NCBI GenBank assembly: GCA_945834475.1
Contig: CAMAHK010000014.1
Coordinates: forward strand, 1-33,921
DNA length: 33,921 nt
From: an uncultured Verrucomicrobiota bacterium
GTDB lineage: Bacteria; Verrucomicrobiota; Kiritimatiellia; RFP12; UBA1067
Reading direction: 5' to 3'
Shown piece after piece: positions 1 through 7,994 of the stretch. Positions within the stretch are counted from its first letter, which is position 1. Every line of letters begins with the position of its first letter. The position numbers were made by a program, and so were the translations under genes. Under the pieces are notes generated by a model. That model did not search any database. It was not told the DNA's origin and saw only the letters and a list, made by a program, of their open reading frames with translations.

Positions 1-235
1 AAGGCGAATCCGCGCAAAAGAAGACTTCGGCAAGCGGGGGCGGGGCGAGCCGACACTCGCACGAGAGGAAGCGAAGGTGTCGTAGGCGTAGGAGAGTCAC
101 TGTACGCAACCAGACGTTTCGCTCAGGCACGACCGACTAAGCGAAGCTTATTGTCTAGGCGCGAGAGCCGTAACGACCACCGTAGCGTACGGGTCGGGCG
201 ACGTGTCGGGCGCCCCGCCACCGCTTGCGCGTCGA
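1..235. repeat. Left arm of 235-bp long inverted repeat
   Basis: The reverse complement of this stretch matches 17720-17954 without gaps. I count seven substitutions, about 97% identity. Identity reaches the first base of the window, so the repeat probably continues outside it. The arm carries a short imperfect hairpin (TAAGC, TTC, GCTTA) and a CTACGCC-type hexamer patch. It also supplies the stop codon and last 29 or so codons of the glycosyltransferase ending at 148. No transposase lies between the arms. Confidence 0.95.
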
Positions 236-1251
236 TAAACCTCGGACATCTGTTGCGCCACCGCCGCCCACGTGTACTTCGCCTCGACCAGCTTCCGTCC
301 GTTCGCCCCGATCTCGGTCCGCCGCGCGTTGTCCATCGCCATCAGCTCGTAGATCGCCTGCGCAAGACTCGCCGGATCGTTGTCGACCCACCAGCCCGCG
401 CCGCAGTCCGCCACCTCCTGCCACGGCGTGTTTGTGGACGTGACGACCGGCTTGCCGTGCGCCATGGCGTCGACAACCGTCGCGCCGAAATTCTCCGTGT
501 GGCTCACCAGCGCGAGCGCATCGCACCCCACATACTCCGCCGCGAGCTCCGCCCCGTACTTCGGTCCGACGAAGACGACCTGCGTCAACGAAAGCGATTC
601 GCACAGCCGCATCAGCTCGGCCCTGTGCCCGGCCTGATCCGGCCCCACGATGCGGAGCTGCCAGTTTTCCCGTTCACCTTCGCCTTTGCTCTTCGCCTCA
701 TCCGTTGCGCTCGCAAACGCAGCAATCAGCCGGTCAATCGCCTTCACCGGGTACACCCGACCTACAAAGAGTAGGACTTTACCGTTCTGCCGTTCGACCT
801 TCACCTCCTTCACCTCAGGCAAATGCGTCCCGAGAGACACCTCCGCAATCTGCTGCCGGAACCCGAGCCGCCGAATCCAGCCGACTTCCTTCCCGCTCGT
901 CGCATGCAGGATCTCGGCGGACTTGAGATCGCGCCACTGATAGGCCAGCCACACAGGGAGCTTCTTCCACCACTTGTGGCGGAGACTCCACGGCGCGAGC
1001 ATGCCATGCGCCGACCAGACGATCTTAATACCCTTCGCCTTCGCCCACTTCACCGCCTGATGATAGACGGGCTTCCACATGCCGTGAATATGCAGGACGG
1101 TCTCCGCCTCCGGCGCATCCGGAAGCTCCCGAGGATCCAGCACGATCCGGCTCTCGACACCCTCGTCCCCGAGCGCGGCATCCAACTCTCTCACGAACGT
1201 CGCGACCCCGCTCGCCTGAGGCAACTCGTGCGTAAAATGAAAAACCCGCAT
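148..1251 (-). CDS. GT4-family glycosyltransferase
   Basis: A 367-residue GT-B fold glycosyltransferase, expected to add a sugar to a lipid-linked repeat unit at the cytoplasmic membrane face. It has an N-terminal Rossmann start (MRVFHFTHELPQASGV), then a second domain from LLFVGRVYPVKAIDRL near residue 160 and the nucleotide-sugar signature ENFGATVVDAMAHGKPVV near residue 250. The second glutamate of the usual E-x7-E motif is Asp here. Two micro-repeat patches interrupt it, near residues 145-153 and 184-193. The C-terminal 29 or so residues are encoded by the long inverted repeat, so the native C-terminus has been replaced or extended. The start lies 4 bp after the stop of the acetyltransferase/GT2 fusion gene. 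Last gene of the polysaccharide unit visible here. Substrate not predictable. Confidence 0.9.
   Translation of the reverse strand: MRVFHFTHELPQASGVATFVRELDAALGDEGVESRIVLDPRELPDAPEAETVLHIHGMWKPVYHQAVKWAKAKGIKIVWSAHGMLAPWSLRHKWWKKLPVWLAYQWRDLKSAEILHATSGKEVGWIRRLGFRQQIAEVSLGTHLPEVKEVKVERQNGKVLLFVGRVYPVKAIDRLIAAFASATDEAKSKGEGERENWQLRIVGPDQAGHRAELMRLCESLSLTQVVFVGPKYGAELAAEYVGCDALALVSHTENFGATVVDAMAHGKPVVTSTNTPWQEVADCGAGWWVDNDPASLAQAIYELMAMDNARRTEIGANGRKLVEAKYTWAAVAQQMSEVYRRASGGGAPDTSPDPYATVVVTALAPRQ
672..700. repeat. In-frame micro-repeat patch, TTCACC type (p1)
   Basis: Degenerate hexamers GTTCACCTTCGCC and CTCTTCGCCTCA flank a short spacer inside the GT4 gene. On the coding strand the patch reads EAKSKGEGE, just before the beta strand WQLRIVGP. 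Family members normally have a short turn here. Confidence 0.6.
792..817. repeat. In-frame micro-repeat patch, TTCACC type (p2)
   Basis: CGACCTTCACCTCCTTCACCTCA on the plus strand, read as EVKEVKVER on the coding strand. It lies between the two GT-B domains, directly before the strand KVLLFVGRV. Confidence 0.6.
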
Positions 1252-1255
1252 ACGC

Positions 1256-2650
1256 CTACCCCCTACGGCTGCACCAACACCTCTTCATTCGCTTCAGCCG
1301 CCCGATCTCCCGATCACACTGCCAGCGGTACCAGAATCCCTGCCAGAAGTGCCACCGCCACCCCGTCACGCCGTCCAGGAATCCGCCCTTCAGCACATAG
1401 CGCACCAAGAAATACGCGACGACACGAAAATACGGCGGCATGCGGTAATACTGCGCCTTGCGCCGATCCTCCAAACATCCTTCGAGGGCCTGCCGCGCCT
1501 CGCGCACTGCATACCCAAGATGCTTGACCTTCCACCACGGCAACGGCTGGAGATTGTCATCGTAAAACACGACCGGCGTCTGCTGCGTCTCGCCGTCAAT
1601 CTTCAGCCGTTCGTCCATCAACGTTTCGCCGTACCGTCCCTTCCCGCGCCGGAAGAGTCGCACCATCCGAATGCCGTTCGTGCCGTGGCGAATCTCCCCG
1701 CCCATGAACTTACGTTCGAGAATGAAATCAAGGGCCGCGATCCGCTCCGGCACAAACGCCAGATTCGCCCTCAGCCACTCAATTCCTTCCGCTGTCAGAT
1801 ATTCATCCGCATCGAGTCGCAGGATCCAATTGCCCACGTCACGCGCCCCGTCCCCAACGATTTCATCAAGCACCCAGTTGAACTGACTCGCCTGTGTGCC
1901 CGGCCAATCGTGATGCACACAAGAAACGCGTCCGCGCCATTCTTCGCCCTCACCGATTTTCTCCACCAGCTCGACCGTACCATCCTCAGATCCACAATCC
2001 ACCACAATCACATTCCGCGGCATAAGCGGCACAAGCCGTTCCAGACATCTACCGACATGCAACTTCTCGTCCTTCGTCATGATGACAACGCTGATATCGG
2101 CCTGCGGATTCTTGATCTCCCGCGTCTTGATGACGCGCGCTGGGTTTCCGGCGACAACCGTCCACGGTGCCACATCCTTCGTCACCACCGCACCCGCCGC
2201 GACAACCGCTCCCTCCCCGACTGTGCGACCGGGCAACACGATCGCTCGGCTCCCGACCCAAGCATTGTCGCCTATCGTAATCGGCGCCGTCTTCAGCTCG
2301 AACCGTGGATCAGAGATGTCGTGTTCCGCCGTACAGAGAAACGCCGCCTCGCTCACGACCGCATGCGCTCCAATCCGAATCGGCGCGACGCAATAGATGT
2401 TCGCGAGATCCCCGACCCAGCTATGCTCGCCGATCTCGAGATTGTGCGGCAGCCAGATCCGCGCCCCACCATGGACGGACACCCCCCTCCCGACCTTCGC
2501 GCCGAAGAACCGCAACAACCGGCAGCGCCAGCCCTGCAACATCCACCGTGGCGTCGTCGCGCCGAAGAGTCGCCAGCAAACGTCCCAGAGAAGACGTTTC
2601 TTCTTCCCCTCGTTGCGATTCACGTATTTATCAAGTCTAACCTTAATCAC
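1256..2650 (-). CDS. Fused WcaF-like acetyltransferase and GT2 glycosyltransferase
   Basis: A 464-residue two-domain protein. The first 180 or so residues form a left-handed beta-helix acetyltransferase like colanic-acid WcaF: hexapeptide runs such as IGEHSWVGD, the probable catalytic His in TAEHDISDP, and a closing AGNPARVIK. From about residue 187 a GT2 domain follows (ADISVVIMTKDEKLHVGRC, VVDCGSEDGT, and DXD-type LRLDADEYL), resembling WaaE/KdtX-like transferases. The GTG start at 2650 is chosen because it overlaps the upstream TGA by 4 bp (GTGA) and has GAGGGAG 7 bp upstream; a longer ATG version reaching 2713 would overlap more. Such domains are usually separate genes, so one polypeptide may transfer and acetylate a sugar in succession (inference). 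Confidence 0.88.
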   Translation of the reverse strand: MIKVRLDKYVNRNEGKKKRLLWDVCWRLFGATTPRWMLQGWRCRLLRFFGAKVGRGVSVHGGARIWLPHNLEIGEHSWVGDLANIYCVAPIRIGAHAVVSEAAFLCTAEHDISDPRFELKTAPITIGDNAWVGSRAIVLPGRTVGEGAVVAAGAVVTKDVAPWTVVAGNPARVIKTREIKNPQADISVVIMTKDEKLHVGRCLERLVPLMPRNVIVVDCGSEDGTVELVEKIGEGEEWRGRVSCVHHDWPGTQASQFNWVLDEIVGDGARDVGNWILRLDADEYLTAEGIEWLRANLAFVPERIAALDFILERKFMGGEIRHGTNGIRMVRLFRRGKGRYGETLMDERLKIDGETQQTPVVFYDDNLQPLPWWKVKHLGYAVREARQALEGCLEDRRKAQYYRMPPYFRVVAYFLVRYVLKGGFLDGVTGWRWHFWQGFWYRWQCDREIGRLKRMKRCWCSRRG

Positions 2651-3705
2651 GAACACGCTCCCTCTGCTCGATTCAGATACAACCCTGTCAACCGTTCGGC
2701 GACACGACGCCAATCATAGGTCCCGGCGAGTGCGCGTGCACGAGCGCCCATCTCCCCCAGCTTTTCATCCGAAGCCTCAAGCGCGTCCTTCAAGGCCCGC
2801 ACAAAGCTCTCGCGCGTATAATCAATCCACCAGCCGCAATCCTGCTCGGCAATGCCCTTCCACGGCGTCCCCTTCGTGCAGATGACCGGTGCGCCATACG
2901 CAAGGGCCTCCAACACGACTAGCGAGAAGTTTTCCATCGGACTCGACAGGACGAAGACATCCGCCGCCCGATAAAGACGATCCTTCATCGCCTCGTCCGC
3001 CGGCCCCGCGAACTCCACCCCCCCTATTTTCTCCACCTCGACCTTTTCTCTCAGCTTCTCCCCATACCCCTGCCAGCTCGGCCCGGCGAGGACAAGCTTC
3101 CCGCTTGTTGTCTGAATCTCCTTCCAGGCCTCCAGCAACAGCTCCAGCCCCTTCTCCTCTCCCAGCCGACCAAGGAAGAGAACCATCCTCTGTTCACCTT
3201 CACCCTTCACCTTCACCTCACTTCCCACAGGCAGCCGACACCCGAGCGGCACAGTAAACGTCCGTGTGCGAATCCCCAGTGCCTCGACCGCCGTACGCTC
3301 GCCCTCGCCCGTACAATGGAGCACCGCAGCCTTCTTGAGCGCCGGCTTCACGAAAACCCAAAAGAAAAGATGTTTCTTCAGCCAACCCTTCCGCAGCACA
3401 CGCGGCATCAGTCCCCCGTGCGGGGAGACGACATACGGCACGCCATGCTGACGGCACCAGCGCATCGCGCGAACCTGACACAGCGACCAGAACGCGTGCA
3501 TGTGAACGATATCGGGACGATACCCGAGCTCATCAAGCGACTCCACCCGGCGAATCCGCACCCCCGAATCCGCGCAGTCGTTGAAGGTGAAGTGAACGAT
3601 CTCGACCTCATGACCCAAGGCGAGCTGCTCACGCGCCACTTCAATCGGGAACACCGTCGTCCCCGCCGTCCGTGGCAAGCCCTCAATGACATGTACAACG
3701 CGCAT
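2647..3705 (-). CDS. GT4-family glycosyltransferase
   Basis: A 352-residue GT-B transferase. It begins MRVVHVIEGLPRTAGTTVF, continues with VLFLGRLGEEKGLELLLEAW near residue 173, and has the intact E-x7-E signature MENFSLVVLEALAYGAPV. A micro-repeat patch (EVKVKGEGEQ) occupies the interdomain loop at residues 162-171. The ATG is preceded by an extended -10 box (TGATATAAT) only 6 bp upstream, so a leaderless transcript from this gene is possible in addition to read-through from the gene 17 bp upstream. Likely cytoplasmic, peripheral to the membrane, in repeat-unit assembly. Sugar specificity unknown. Confidence 0.9.
   Translation of the reverse strand: MRVVHVIEGLPRTAGTTVFPIEVAREQLALGHEVEIVHFTFNDCADSGVRIRRVESLDELGYRPDIVHMHAFWSLCQVRAMRWCRQHGVPYVVSPHGGLMPRVLRKGWLKKHLFFWVFVKPALKKAAVLHCTGEGERTAVEALGIRTRTFTVPLGCRLPVGSEVKVKGEGEQRMVLFLGRLGEEKGLELLLEAWKEIQTTSGKLVLAGPSWQGYGEKLREKVEVEKIGGVEFAGPADEAMKDRLYRAADVFVLSSPMENFSLVVLEALAYGAPVICTKGTPWKGIAEQDCGWWIDYTRESFVRALKDALEASDEKLGEMGARARALAGTYDWRRVAERLTGLYLNRAEGACS
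3192..3220. repeat. In-frame micro-repeat patch, TTCACC type (p3)
   Basis: Two tandem TTCACC hexamers, a spacer base, then two more and CTCA. The coding strand reads EVKVKGEGE. It lies in the same interdomain loop as patch p2 of the neighbouring GT4 gene, before MVLFLGRL. Confidence 0.75.
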
Positions 3706-3711
3706 GCACCT

Positions 3712-3720
3712 ATTATATCA
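3712..3720 (-). promoter_or_regulatory. Extended -10 box upstream of GT4 gene
   Basis: TGATATAAT on the minus strand, with its last base 6 bp before the ATG at 3705. Initiation 7 bp downstream would fall on the A of ATG, giving a leaderless internal transcript. No good -35 hexamer is visible. Confidence 0.4.
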
Positions 3721-3722
3721 AA

Positions 3723-4796
3723 TTATCCCTGGCGAACTAACGCCACCAACCTCTCCGCCGCCCATTTCGCCGTCCACTCCCCAATCGAACACGCCGGTAA
3801 CCGCCCCGTACCGTCGCTGTCCTCAGCGACAGGCGCTGACCAGCCCCCCTCACCAAGCCCCCTACTTTCTACTTCCTCCCACTCCAACTCCAGCAATCTT
3901 GCCAGCTCTCTCACATCCCCGCAATGATACAGCCGCTCCTTCGGCAACAGCGTCGGACACGCCCCGCACTCCCAGGTCCCAACGACATCCATCCCCTCTT
4001 CCAGCGCCTCGCTAACAACCGCCCCCCAACCCTCGTACCCATTCGATGCCATCACAAAAACGTCATGCTCCCGCATCGCCGCCCGAACCTCCGCCGGAGT
4101 CACCCCCGTGAGTTTAGTAAAAGTAATGGGCTCCCTACCGTCCATTCTACAACTACAACTTTCATCTACAACTATCTTAGCATTCGCAAGGGCCACCGCT
4201 CGCTCAATATCCTTCACATGTTTGAGCGGAATATCCCGCCCCGCCCACAGGACGCGCAGTGCACTGCGCGAGGTTGAGGTGGAAGGTTGAGGTGGAGGAA
4301 GAACGGATGGGGCCACGAAATATCCCCAGTCAACTATCTTCTCGGGCGTGATGCCCATTTTCAAGAAATCCCCCTTCGCCCACGGCCCGATCGCCAGGAA
4401 CTTCACGCAGTCGTTCTCATTGACGACCTTCACAAACCGCTTAACCATCCGTCGATAACTCGGCACAAGCAGACGAAGGCGCCCGAGCCGCGGCTTAAAC
4501 CATCGCTCGGATTGATAAAACGTCTTCAGCCCCTTCGCCGCCCTGCGCTCCATCAGATCGATGGGACGTATCCCGCCGATGAGGACGACATCCGCCGTCT
4601 CCAACCAGTCCCGTCCCTCCGCCGAGCGGTCCTCGAACACGTCGACGCCAACCTCGCCCCGCGCCATCTGATACGCCTGTCCCGCCTCACCCGCATGGAC
4701 ATACCGGAAATTCGACGTCCCCACCAGCGCCGCCACCGCCCGGGCCAGCGGCAGCTGATGCGTCGACACGCAATTCATGTAGAAAGCGACTTTCAT
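3723..4796 (-). CDS. Glycosyltransferase, GT-B/GT4-like
   Basis: A 357-residue protein starting MKVAFYMNCVSTHQLPLARA; the ATG overlaps the upstream stop as ATGA. A longer in-frame reading to 4997 is only a shadow of the upstream gene. The second domain starts near residue 180 (LRVLWAGRDIPLKHV), and EGWGAVVSEALEEGMDVV matches the GT4 donor-site signature. Two micro-repeat patches lie at residues 166-175 (PPQPSTSTS) and 207-217 (IVVDESCSC). A low-complexity stretch near 3865-3895 (ELEWEEVESRG) may be a third. Probably another repeat-unit transferase. The N-terminal half is divergent, so the family call is less secure than for its neighbours. Confidence 0.82.
   Translation of the reverse strand: MKVAFYMNCVSTHQLPLARAVAALVGTSNFRYVHAGEAGQAYQMARGEVGVDVFEDRSAEGRDWLETADVVLIGGIRPIDLMERRAAKGLKTFYQSERWFKPRLGRLRLLVPSYRRMVKRFVKVVNENDCVKFLAIGPWAKGDFLKMGITPEKIVDWGYFVAPSVLPPPQPSTSTSRSALRVLWAGRDIPLKHVKDIERAVALANAKIVVDESCSCRMDGREPITFTKLTGVTPAEVRAAMREHDVFVMASNGYEGWGAVVSEALEEGMDVVGTWECGACPTLLPKERLYHCGDVRELARLLELEWEEVESRGLGEGGWSAPVAEDSDGTGRLPACSIGEWTAKWAAERLVALVRQG
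4146..4175. repeat. In-frame micro-repeat patch, CTACAAC type (p4)
   Basis: TCTACAACTACAAC, a spacer, then CTACAACTA on the plus strand. The host gene is on the minus strand, so this copy is antisense relative to those at 21961 and 24391. It is still open, reading VVDESCSCR. Confidence 0.8.
4270..4298. repeat. In-frame micro-repeat patch, CAACCT type (p5)
   Basis: On the coding strand, CCACCTCAACCTT then CCACCTCAACCTC, read PPQPSTSTS. It sits in the interdomain loop before LRVLWAGRD. It is nearly the same element as the one at 21248 in the decarboxylase gene. Confidence 0.8.
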
Positions 4797-5707
4797 GTTG
4801 AGAACCCCAACTTTCTCACCCGCTTTCCCCAATACACTCCCCACACCCGCGCCGCCAGCAGCGCCGGCACCTTCCCCGCGATCCGCCGGTACAACTCCCT
4901 CACGTTCGCCAGGCGTTCCCGCCAGCTGCCGCACGGCGCGTATGATGCCCGCCGCATGTGCGTGCGCAGGTTCAGCGCAATCCACGCCGCAAAGCACGGA
5001 TCTCCCTCCGCCACGCCGTACTCCGGCAAGAACTTCCGGCGGAAGCGGATCGCCTCCTCGAAATCGTCGATATAGGACCTCTTGAACTGCGCAACGCTAC
5101 TCCCCGAATTGACCTCGTAATGATACAGGCCCTCCCGCAAAAAGCCCATCCGCGTCACGCGGCGAAACGCCTGCAGATTGATCGCGAAATCATCGTACAT
5201 CATCAGCGTCGACGGCTCGAAGCTCTCTCCAAAACACGTCTCGCGCCGATAGAGCTTCCCCCAGGCCGTTGCCGCGCCCTGGCCGTCCACGAGGACGGGA
5301 CGCACATAGCGGCGGAGAACCTCCTCCCGTCCCGCCAAGATCTCCACCCCGCCCGGCGGCTCCGCGTCGCTGTGCCATGTCTCGCATTGGACGACGTCCA
5401 GCCGCTCCGCCTCTGCGAGTTTCACCATCTTCTCGCACAGCGTCGGCTCGATGACATCGTCCGCATCCACGAACACGACATACGGCGCCGTCGTCTCGGC
5501 AACGCCCCTCAACCGCGCCGCATACCCGCCCGCATTCGCCTGGCGGATGATGCGTACGCCGTCCATCGGCGGCACGGGTTCGGGACTCCCATCGTCCACG
5601 ACCACGATCTCGACCGGCACAGTCTGCGCCTTCACGCTCGCCACCGTCTGCGGCAGCGTCGCATTCGCCCGATAAGCCGGAATAATAACCACAACCAAAT
5701 TCACCAA
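4793..5707 (-). CDS. GT2-family glycosyltransferase
   Basis: A 304-residue GT-A fold transferase. It opens VVVIIPAYRANATLPQTVAS, then VVDDGSPEPVP, NAGGYAARLRGV and the metal-binding FVDADDVIEP near residue 85. The C-terminal half carries acceptor-side residues typical of O-antigen and capsule GT2 enzymes. Start is the ATG at 5707, 9 bp after the acyltransferase stop; its own stop overlaps the next ATG. No micro-repeat patch is visible, unlike the two GT2 genes at 8815-10682. Donor and acceptor unknown. Confidence 0.9.
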   Translation of the reverse strand: MVNLVVVIIPAYRANATLPQTVASVKAQTVPVEIVVVDDGSPEPVPPMDGVRIIRQANAGGYAARLRGVAETTAPYVVFVDADDVIEPTLCEKMVKLAEAERLDVVQCETWHSDAEPPGGVEILAGREEVLRRYVRPVLVDGQGAATAWGKLYRRETCFGESFEPSTLMMYDDFAINLQAFRRVTRMGFLREGLYHYEVNSGSSVAQFKRSYIDDFEEAIRFRRKFLPEYGVAEGDPCFAAWIALNLRTHMRRASYAPCGSWRERLANVRELYRRIAGKVPALLAARVWGVYWGKRVRKLGFST

Positions 5708-5716
5708 AACCTCCCC

Positions 5717-6781
5717 CTACACCACTCCCGGCAAAATCCGCCGCACGCCGCGCGACAGTGCGCCGCATGCCCCGGCGACGCCCACCGCCAGCACGACCGC
5801 CGCCACGACCATCACCGCATCCGGCACCTGCCCGCGCACCTGCCGACAGCCGACCTGACACGCCAACACAAAGAACTTGTGCAAAACCATAATGCCCAGG
5901 CTCTCCGCGCCCAGCCACTCTAGCCAGCCGCACCGCCACCCGCGCACCCCGACGACACATACCCAGCTGCCGAGCGCCGCCACGCCGAGATGCGCCGCGT
6001 ACCAGGCGATGCTCCGCCACCCAAGCCCCAGGTCGGACCACCAACAGCAGATCCCGATCAGCGCCGCCGCGCCGAACGCCACGACCCCACGACCGGCCCC
6101 GTCCACCCGACGTCCCGCGAGCCCGCCCAGAACCATGAACCCGAGATACCACGGCACGACCGCGAGTCCCCACGGAAGTCCATCGACATACGCGAGCCGA
6201 AGCACACCTGCGAGCGCAAAGCAACCAAGCGCCGCCGCGCACGGAAGAATCCCATTGCCCCAGCCTCGCACCCGCGTCAGCGCCTCGTGAAAGATGCTCG
6301 TCACGAACATCGCCGGTAGGAACCAGAGGACGCTATTGCACCGGAAGCCTTCTCCCCGAGGCCACCCGCCCGCGTGAAGAAGCGAGACGAACGGCTGCCA
6401 CCCGCTCACCGCCTCGCTCCCCCGTGCCTCGTAATAGCCGACGCCACCCGTCACCAGCCCGAGCGCGGACCCGAGCGCCACGAAGACCACCGCGCTCGCC
6501 ACCCCCCAGAAGACATACGGCACCAGCAACCGCCGCGCCTTGCCCGCGACAAACGCACCAAAGGTCCGACCGTGCTCGTTCCGCGTCCGCCAAAAGCCGG
6601 CCAGAAAAAAGAATGCCGCCATGTGAAAGAGGTTGATGCCGATGTACGCCTGGTCGAGGATGGCAAAACCCGACTCCCCGAGCGTGAACCGCACGCCGCC
6701 CGCCATGTGTCCCAAGACAACCAGCAGGATCAGCAGTCCCTTCGCGCGATCGATGCCCGCATCTCTCTGTGCGACGGACAT
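5717..6781 (-). CDS. Acyltransferase 3 family membrane protein
   Basis: A 354-residue polytopic membrane protein of the acyltransferase-3 family (PF01757), which O-acylates sugars of surface glycans. The opening GIDRAKGLLILLVVLGHM carries the conserved Arg and His of the first helix. Further hydrophobic segments run to the C-terminus, about ten in all, with LFHMAAFFFLAGFW as the second. The ATG at 6781 is chosen because it lies 2 bp after the upstream TAA; a longer reading to 6934 is a shadow. With the two hexapeptide acetyltransferases it suggests a heavily O-acetylated polymer. Confidence 0.88.
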   Translation of the reverse strand: MSVAQRDAGIDRAKGLLILLVVLGHMAGGVRFTLGESGFAILDQAYIGINLFHMAAFFFLAGFWRTRNEHGRTFGAFVAGKARRLLVPYVFWGVASAVVFVALGSALGLVTGGVGYYEARGSEAVSGWQPFVSLLHAGGWPRGEGFRCNSVLWFLPAMFVTSIFHEALTRVRGWGNGILPCAAALGCFALAGVLRLAYVDGLPWGLAVVPWYLGFMVLGGLAGRRVDGAGRGVVAFGAAALIGICCWWSDLGLGWRSIAWYAAHLGVAALGSWVCVVGVRGWRCGWLEWLGAESLGIMVLHKFFVLACQVGCRQVRGQVPDAVMVVAAVVLAVGVAGACGALSRGVRRILPGVV

Positions 6782-6783
6782 AA

Positions 6784-7290
6784 TTAGGCGTAGACCTTCT
6801 TCAGAACGGCCGGCACGCCGGCGATGAGGCACGTGCCATGGTCCGGACTTTTCGTCACCACGCTCCCCGCGGCAACGACCGTCTTGGGCCTGAGCGTCAC
6901 GCCGCCGAGAACCGTCGAACACGCGCCGACCCAACAGCCGTTTTCGATGACGATTTTCTGCGCCTTGCCCCGCCCGGCGACATGCTCCCCCTGGACATCG
7001 ATCTCATGCCCGCCGGCCAACAGCGTCACCCTGGGACCGATGTCGACGTGGCTGCCGATCGCGATCTTCGCGTCCTTGTTAGCGTACACGAGGACCTCGG
7101 GACCCAAATGAACGTCATCGCCGATCTCCACCTCGCCATTCCCGAGAATCCGTGCGCTCGAGTAAAGGCGCACGTTCTTTCCGATCTTCACGCCCGCCCA
7201 ACGATAGAGCGCACGCTTGAGGGAAAGTCCGCTCGACTCGGGCAGGAGTCGACTGATGGCAGACGCAACGAACAAGAGTTTCGAATTCAT
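6784..7290 (-). CDS. Hexapeptide-repeat acetyltransferase
   Basis: A 168-residue left-handed beta-helix acetyltransferase. It has successive hexapeptide turns (VKIGKNVRLYSSARI, VEIGDDVHLGPEV, IAIGSHVDIGPRVTLL), the probable catalytic His in AGGHEIDV, a second block (IENGCWVGACSTVLGG) and a closing IAGVPAVLKKVYA. It likely transfers acetyl from acetyl-CoA to a sugar of the repeat unit in the cytosol. The ATG at 7290 overlaps the upstream TGA as ATGA; a longer reading adds only six residues. Confidence 0.9.
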   Translation of the reverse strand: MNSKLLFVASAISRLLPESSGLSLKRALYRWAGVKIGKNVRLYSSARILGNGEVEIGDDVHLGPEVLVYANKDAKIAIGSHVDIGPRVTLLAGGHEIDVQGEHVAGRGKAQKIVIENGCWVGACSTVLGGVTLRPKTVVAAGSVVTKSPDHGTCLIAGVPAVLKKVYA

Positions 7291-7994
7291 TTTCCTGTCA
7301 CTTTCCAAAGAAGATGGTCAAGGGGTTTGCCCACCAGGCGCCCGAGCTTGCGCCAGAAAAATTTCATGGAAAGCCGACGCTCGTCCCGACGGCCCTCGCT
7401 TGTCGTCCCGACGAACGTCACCTGATCCTGCCGGGCCACGGTCGGGAGCGCATGATAAAGCTCAATGAGTCCGCACTCGACCCAGCGCCGCCAGTGGTCG
7501 CAGGGGACGATCAACGGACGGTTCGCCCGCAGAATCGCCTCCGCCGCCGGCGGCGTAATCACATAGGCGTCCGTGCACATGGCGTCAGGCGACCGCACGA
7601 TCCCGACGCCGTCGCGCGGCTGACCGTGACTCGAGAGCATCACGACCTGAGGCTTCGCCGCGTCCACGAAGCGCTCGACCTCTTTCAGCCGCGCCACAAA
7701 CGCCGCATCGAGAACGACATCGTCCTCGAGAATGCAGACGGCCTCCCCCACCTTCATGCGCGCGTAAATCCCGAAATGCGAAGACGCACAGCCGACTTCA
7801 GCCGGAACGATCGGACGCCCCACCGCGCACCACCAGCGGAATGGACGATACATCTTTTTGAGTTCGGACGCGGCCATCGCCTTGCCGTAAACCGCCGGCA
7901 CGCGCGTGTACTGAATCCCCAGCGCCTCCAGCTGCCGCATCATGAACGCGAGCTTCTCCGCATCTTTGTCGAGATTGATCAGGTAGATCTTCAT
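7287..7994 (-). CDS. GT25-family glycosyltransferase
   Basis: A 235-residue protein of the LPS/procollagen-type GT25 family. Diagnostic blocks are MKIYLINLDKDAEKLAFMM at the start, EVGCASSHFGIYARM near residue 68, ILEDDVVLDAAF with the acidic metal site, and TDAYVITPPAAEAIL. In Gram-negatives this family typically adds galactose or glucose to lipooligosaccharide. The ATG at 7994 overlaps the upstream stop (ATGA); the longer reading to 8123 is a shadow of the fucosyltransferase gene. Confidence 0.9.
   Translation of the reverse strand: MKIYLINLDKDAEKLAFMMRQLEALGIQYTRVPAVYGKAMAASELKKMYRPFRWWCAVGRPIVPAEVGCASSHFGIYARMKVGEAVCILEDDVVLDAAFVARLKEVERFVDAAKPQVVMLSSHGQPRDGVGIVRSPDAMCTDAYVITPPAAEAILRANRPLIVPCDHWRRWVECGLIELYHALPTVARQDQVTFVGTTSEGRRDERRLSMKFFWRKLGRLVGKPLDHLLWKVTGK

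Noticed and set aside
3020-3070. Possible further micro-repeat patch (KVEVEK) in the second GT4 gene
   Set aside because: Only one hexamer-like pair and no clear excess length relative to the family, so it was not counted.
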